A model generated the notes under the pieces. That model was not told the DNA's origin and did no database searches. It was given only the letters and a program-made list of their open reading frames with translations. A stretch of 25,658 nt of DNA from JBGAWK01 sp044227665. Lineage in GTDB: Bacteria; Bacteroidota; Bacteroidia; Chitinophagales; JADIYW01. Numbering within the stretch: the stretch's first letter is position 1; each line of letters begins with the position of its first letter. Below, piece by piece: positions 24,985 to 25,658 of the stretch. The translations under genes were made by a program, and so were the position numbers. The DNA lies in assembly GCA_044227665.1 (NCBI GenBank), contig JBGAWK010000033.1, forward strand, positions 1 through 25,658, in the 5' to 3' direction.

Positions 24985-25658
24985 TTATTTCTCAATGCCG
25001 TATAGAGTGCCTCCCTTAGCAAAATGTTTATCTATGGCCCTATTGACAGTATCTTCCATCATGAGTTCGGGAGCATGGTGTGGCTTTTTACGGGCATCTA
25101 TGAGGAGCGCACCCCTGCAACCCCAATGTTTGTAAGCCGTAAAGCTATCTACACCATAGATGTCATGCGAAGGGTTGGATCTTGTAAACGTTACCCATAG
25201 GAAATTGGAAGCGTTTTTTGCCATAAAGTCTGCATCATCGCAGAGTATAATCAGGCGCAAGCCGGCAATCTGCTCCTGAATTAGCGACAGTTGTGCCGTG
25301 AGTTGTGCAATATTTGGAATTTCTATAGCATAATCTTTGAATATATCCATTTCAAAAGCAAATACTCCGGGCATGACATTGCGGATTTTCTTTACCTTTT
25401 CCAAAGCAGGAAAATCATCAGGTAGTGATGCGGAAACAGGGTATCTTGCCTCGCCACAAGCTGCTAATACTACCTTAGAACCCGTATTGAGACCATCGCC
25501 GGAATAATCCAAAGTATCTATCGTCGTGTGTGTATGGAAATGTATATCCCTACTCCAATCTATGCGTTCCAAAATGTGCGAGAAATAGGCTTCTATGTCG
25601 TGTGTATGCAAAGAGGGGTTGTCATTTTTATCACAAATAAAGAGATACTTTGCCAGCG
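24985..25658 (-). CDS. UbiD-family decarboxylase (partial, N-terminus off window)
   Basis: C-terminal 224 residues of a UbiD-type decarboxylase that depends on prenylated FMN. The frame is open through the right edge (visible beginning LAKYLFICDKNDNPSL), so a TTG at 25611 is internal, not the start. Diagnostic stretches are HDIEAYFSHILERIDW, TTIDTLDYSGDGLNTGSKVV and the very characteristic FTRSNPSHDIYGVDSF followed by KHWGCRGALLIDARKKPHH. In Bacteroidota such proteins are usually annotated as menaquinone-biosynthesis decarboxylase (UbiD or MqnL-like). The catalytic Glu-Arg-Glu residues lie in the missing part. Co-directional with the methyltransferase 5 nt downstream. Confidence 0.92.
   Translation of the reverse strand, partial: LAKYLFICDKNDNPSLHTHDIEAYFSHILERIDWSRDIHFHTHTTIDTLDYSGDGLNTGSKVVLAACGEARYPVSASLPDDFPALEKVKKIRNVMPGVFAFEMDIFKDYAIEIPNIAQLTAQLSLIQEQIAGLRLIILCDDADFMAKNASNFLWVTFTRSNPSHDIYGVDSFTAYKHWGCRGALLIDARKKPHHAPELMMEDTVNRAIDKHFAKGGTLYGIEK

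Noticed and set aside
25609..25611. TTG at 25611 as the start of the UbiD-family gene
   Set aside because: The frame stays open to the right edge and the upstream residues (AKYLFICDKNDNPSL) fit the family, so the gene is simply cut by the window.

Overview
The window is AT-rich, gene-dense chromosome from a member of the Bacteroidota, possibly close to the Chitinophagaceae/Chitinophagales. The evidence is the gene families and their neighbourhoods (pheT–small coiled-coil gene–zapA–rny, Bacteroidota-type OstA/LptD proteins, a DUF4296 lipoprotein), TAnnTTTG-type promoter boxes with one well-spaced -33 TTTG, and the near absence of Shine-Dalgarno sequences. No tRNA, rRNA, CRISPR array or insertion sequence was found.

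Layout. 1-1348 (minus) is the N-terminal part of a type I restriction-modification methylase, HsdM; its C-terminus lies outside the window. It is followed by a 418-bp spacer with unusual inverted repeats and the rny terminator. 1767-6408 (minus) is a four-gene operon: pheT, a small coiled-coil gene, zapA and rny (translation, division and RNA decay). 6637-10012 (plus) holds dnaG (primase) and rseP (site-2 protease). 10095-10955 (plus) is a predicted metal-dependent hydrolase, converging on a DUF4296 lipoprotein gene. That gene starts back-to-back with the yggS-type PLP protein, and their start codons overlap. A PECR-like short-chain reductase and a membrane-anchored coiled-coil protein follow. 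13877-14482 has no intact gene but carries a clearly decayed exported-protein gene. 14483-21209 is an envelope-biogenesis divergon: amidase–MlaD-like–OstA-like on the minus strand against an LptD-like barrel on the plus strand. An M20 peptidase, a PolX-like protein with a degenerate polymerase site, a SAM methyltransferase and a partial UbiD-family decarboxylase close the window.

How the genes relate. The centre-right block belongs to cell-envelope construction: LPS transport (OstA/LptD), phospholipid trafficking (MCE/MlaD) and septal peptidoglycan cleavage (amidase with a SPOR-like domain). The left block is core information processing and division. Several start codons are GTG or TTG (rny, mlaD-like, dnaG, lptD), and several putative -7 boxes sit only 3-8 nt from the start codon, suggesting leaderless or nearly leaderless mRNAs. 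I see no strong candidate for a wholly new system. The best leads are the pseudogene, the CATG divergent start, the inactive-looking PolX polymerase site and the hsdM leader region.
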